Source: Ruminococcaceae bacterium UBA1767 (GTDB lineage Bacteria; Bacillota; Clostridia; Oscillospirales; Acutalibacteraceae). Taken from it: DNA of 5,343 nucleotides. Each line of letters opens with the position of its first letter. Position 1 is the first letter of the stretch. The stretch covers positions 1,341-6,683 of the forward strand of contig DCGX01000028.1 of NCBI GenBank assembly GCA_002315505.1. Reading direction: 5' to 3'. Shown here one piece after another: positions 5,204 through 5,343 of this stretch. Position numbers and translations under genes: made by a program. The notes under the pieces are model-generated. The model did no database searches. It was not told the DNA's origin and worked only from the letters and a program-made list of their open reading frames with translations.

Positions 5204-5232
5204 TTGACAAAATAGAGGTGATTTGTTAAAAT
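5204..5232 (+). promoter_or_regulatory. Promoter of the tRNA-Ser gene
   Basis: TTGACA (5204-5209) is a perfect -35 box. TAAAAT (5227-5232) matches the -10 consensus at five of six positions, with a 17-base spacer. The start point would be near 5239-5240, about 12 bases before the mature tRNA. It diverges from the operon promoter, with 19 bases between the two -35 boxes. Confidence 0.8.
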
Positions 5233-5251
5233 ATATGAGCAAATTAAACAC

Positions 5252-5338
5252 GGAGAGTTGTCCGAGAGGTCGAAGGTGCAGCACTCGAAATGCTGTGTTC
5301 GTAAAGAACCTAGGGTTCGAATCCCTAACTCTCCGCCA
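5252..5338 (+). tRNA. tRNA-Ser, anticodon CGA
   Basis: A complete 87-base class II tRNA. The acceptor stem GGAGAGT (5252-5258) pairs with ACTCTCC (5328-5334), with discriminator G at 5335 and an encoded CCA (5336-5338). The anticodon stem CAGCA/TGCTG encloses the loop CTCGAAA, giving anticodon CGA at 5286-5288, which reads the serine codon UCG. The long variable arm (GTTC/GAAC, 5297-5309) is typical of tRNA-Ser. The T arm TAGGG-TTCGAAT-CCCTA (5311-5327) is perfect. No terminator is visible, because the window ends five bases later. Confidence 0.95.
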
Positions 5339-5343
5339 AAACA

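Overview
The window looks like chromosomal DNA from an anaerobic Gram-positive member of the Clostridia, probably a gut or rumen Ruminococcaceae/Oscillospiraceae-type organism. This rests on three things seen here: a ferredoxin-linked iron-sulfur flavoprotein operon of the clostridial type, strong AAAGGAGG-like ribosome binding sites with sigma-A type promoters, and an intergenic region packed with hairpin repeats of a kind common in gut Firmicutes. The assignment to family level is an inference.

Region by region: (1) Positions 1-824 hold no convincing gene. They are a mosaic of short dispersed repeats and hairpins: GTAGGGCA-type elements, GGACGATG hairpins, copies of the repeat that yields the spurious peptide CHTERSEV when translated, and several isolated perfect stem-loops. 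(2) Positions 825-848 form a rho-independent terminator usable from both sides. (3) Positions 857-5130 carry a compact three-gene operon on the minus strand, read from right to left: a NuoE/HndA-like [2Fe-2S] subunit, a NuoF/HndC-like FMN/NADH subunit with extra ferredoxin domains, and a 674-residue fusion of a NuoG-type ferredoxin, an NADPH/FAD GltD (NfnB-like) core and C-terminal 4Fe-4S domains. (4) Positions 5131-5251 are a divergent promoter region. (5) Positions 5252-5338 are a tRNA-Ser(CGA) gene on the plus strand.

The three proteins together have the composition of a Stn-type electron-bifurcating transhydrogenase, the NuoE/NuoF/GltD complex described from the acetogen Sporomusa ovata. 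The expected reaction is reversible: NADH plus reduced ferredoxin reduce two NADP+. The first two subunits would form the NAD(H)/ferredoxin bifurcating module and the third would provide the NADP(H) site. No hydrogenase or formate dehydrogenase catalytic subunit lies in the window, so a role as the diaphorase part of a larger complex encoded elsewhere cannot be excluded.

The three genes are translationally coupled: each downstream Shine-Dalgarno sequence overlaps the end of the gene before it. One promoter near 5156-5184 and one terminator at 825-848 bracket the unit. The least explained part of the window is the left-hand 824 bases, where hairpins share a GTAG cap but have different stems, and where two copies differ by compensatory base-pair changes.
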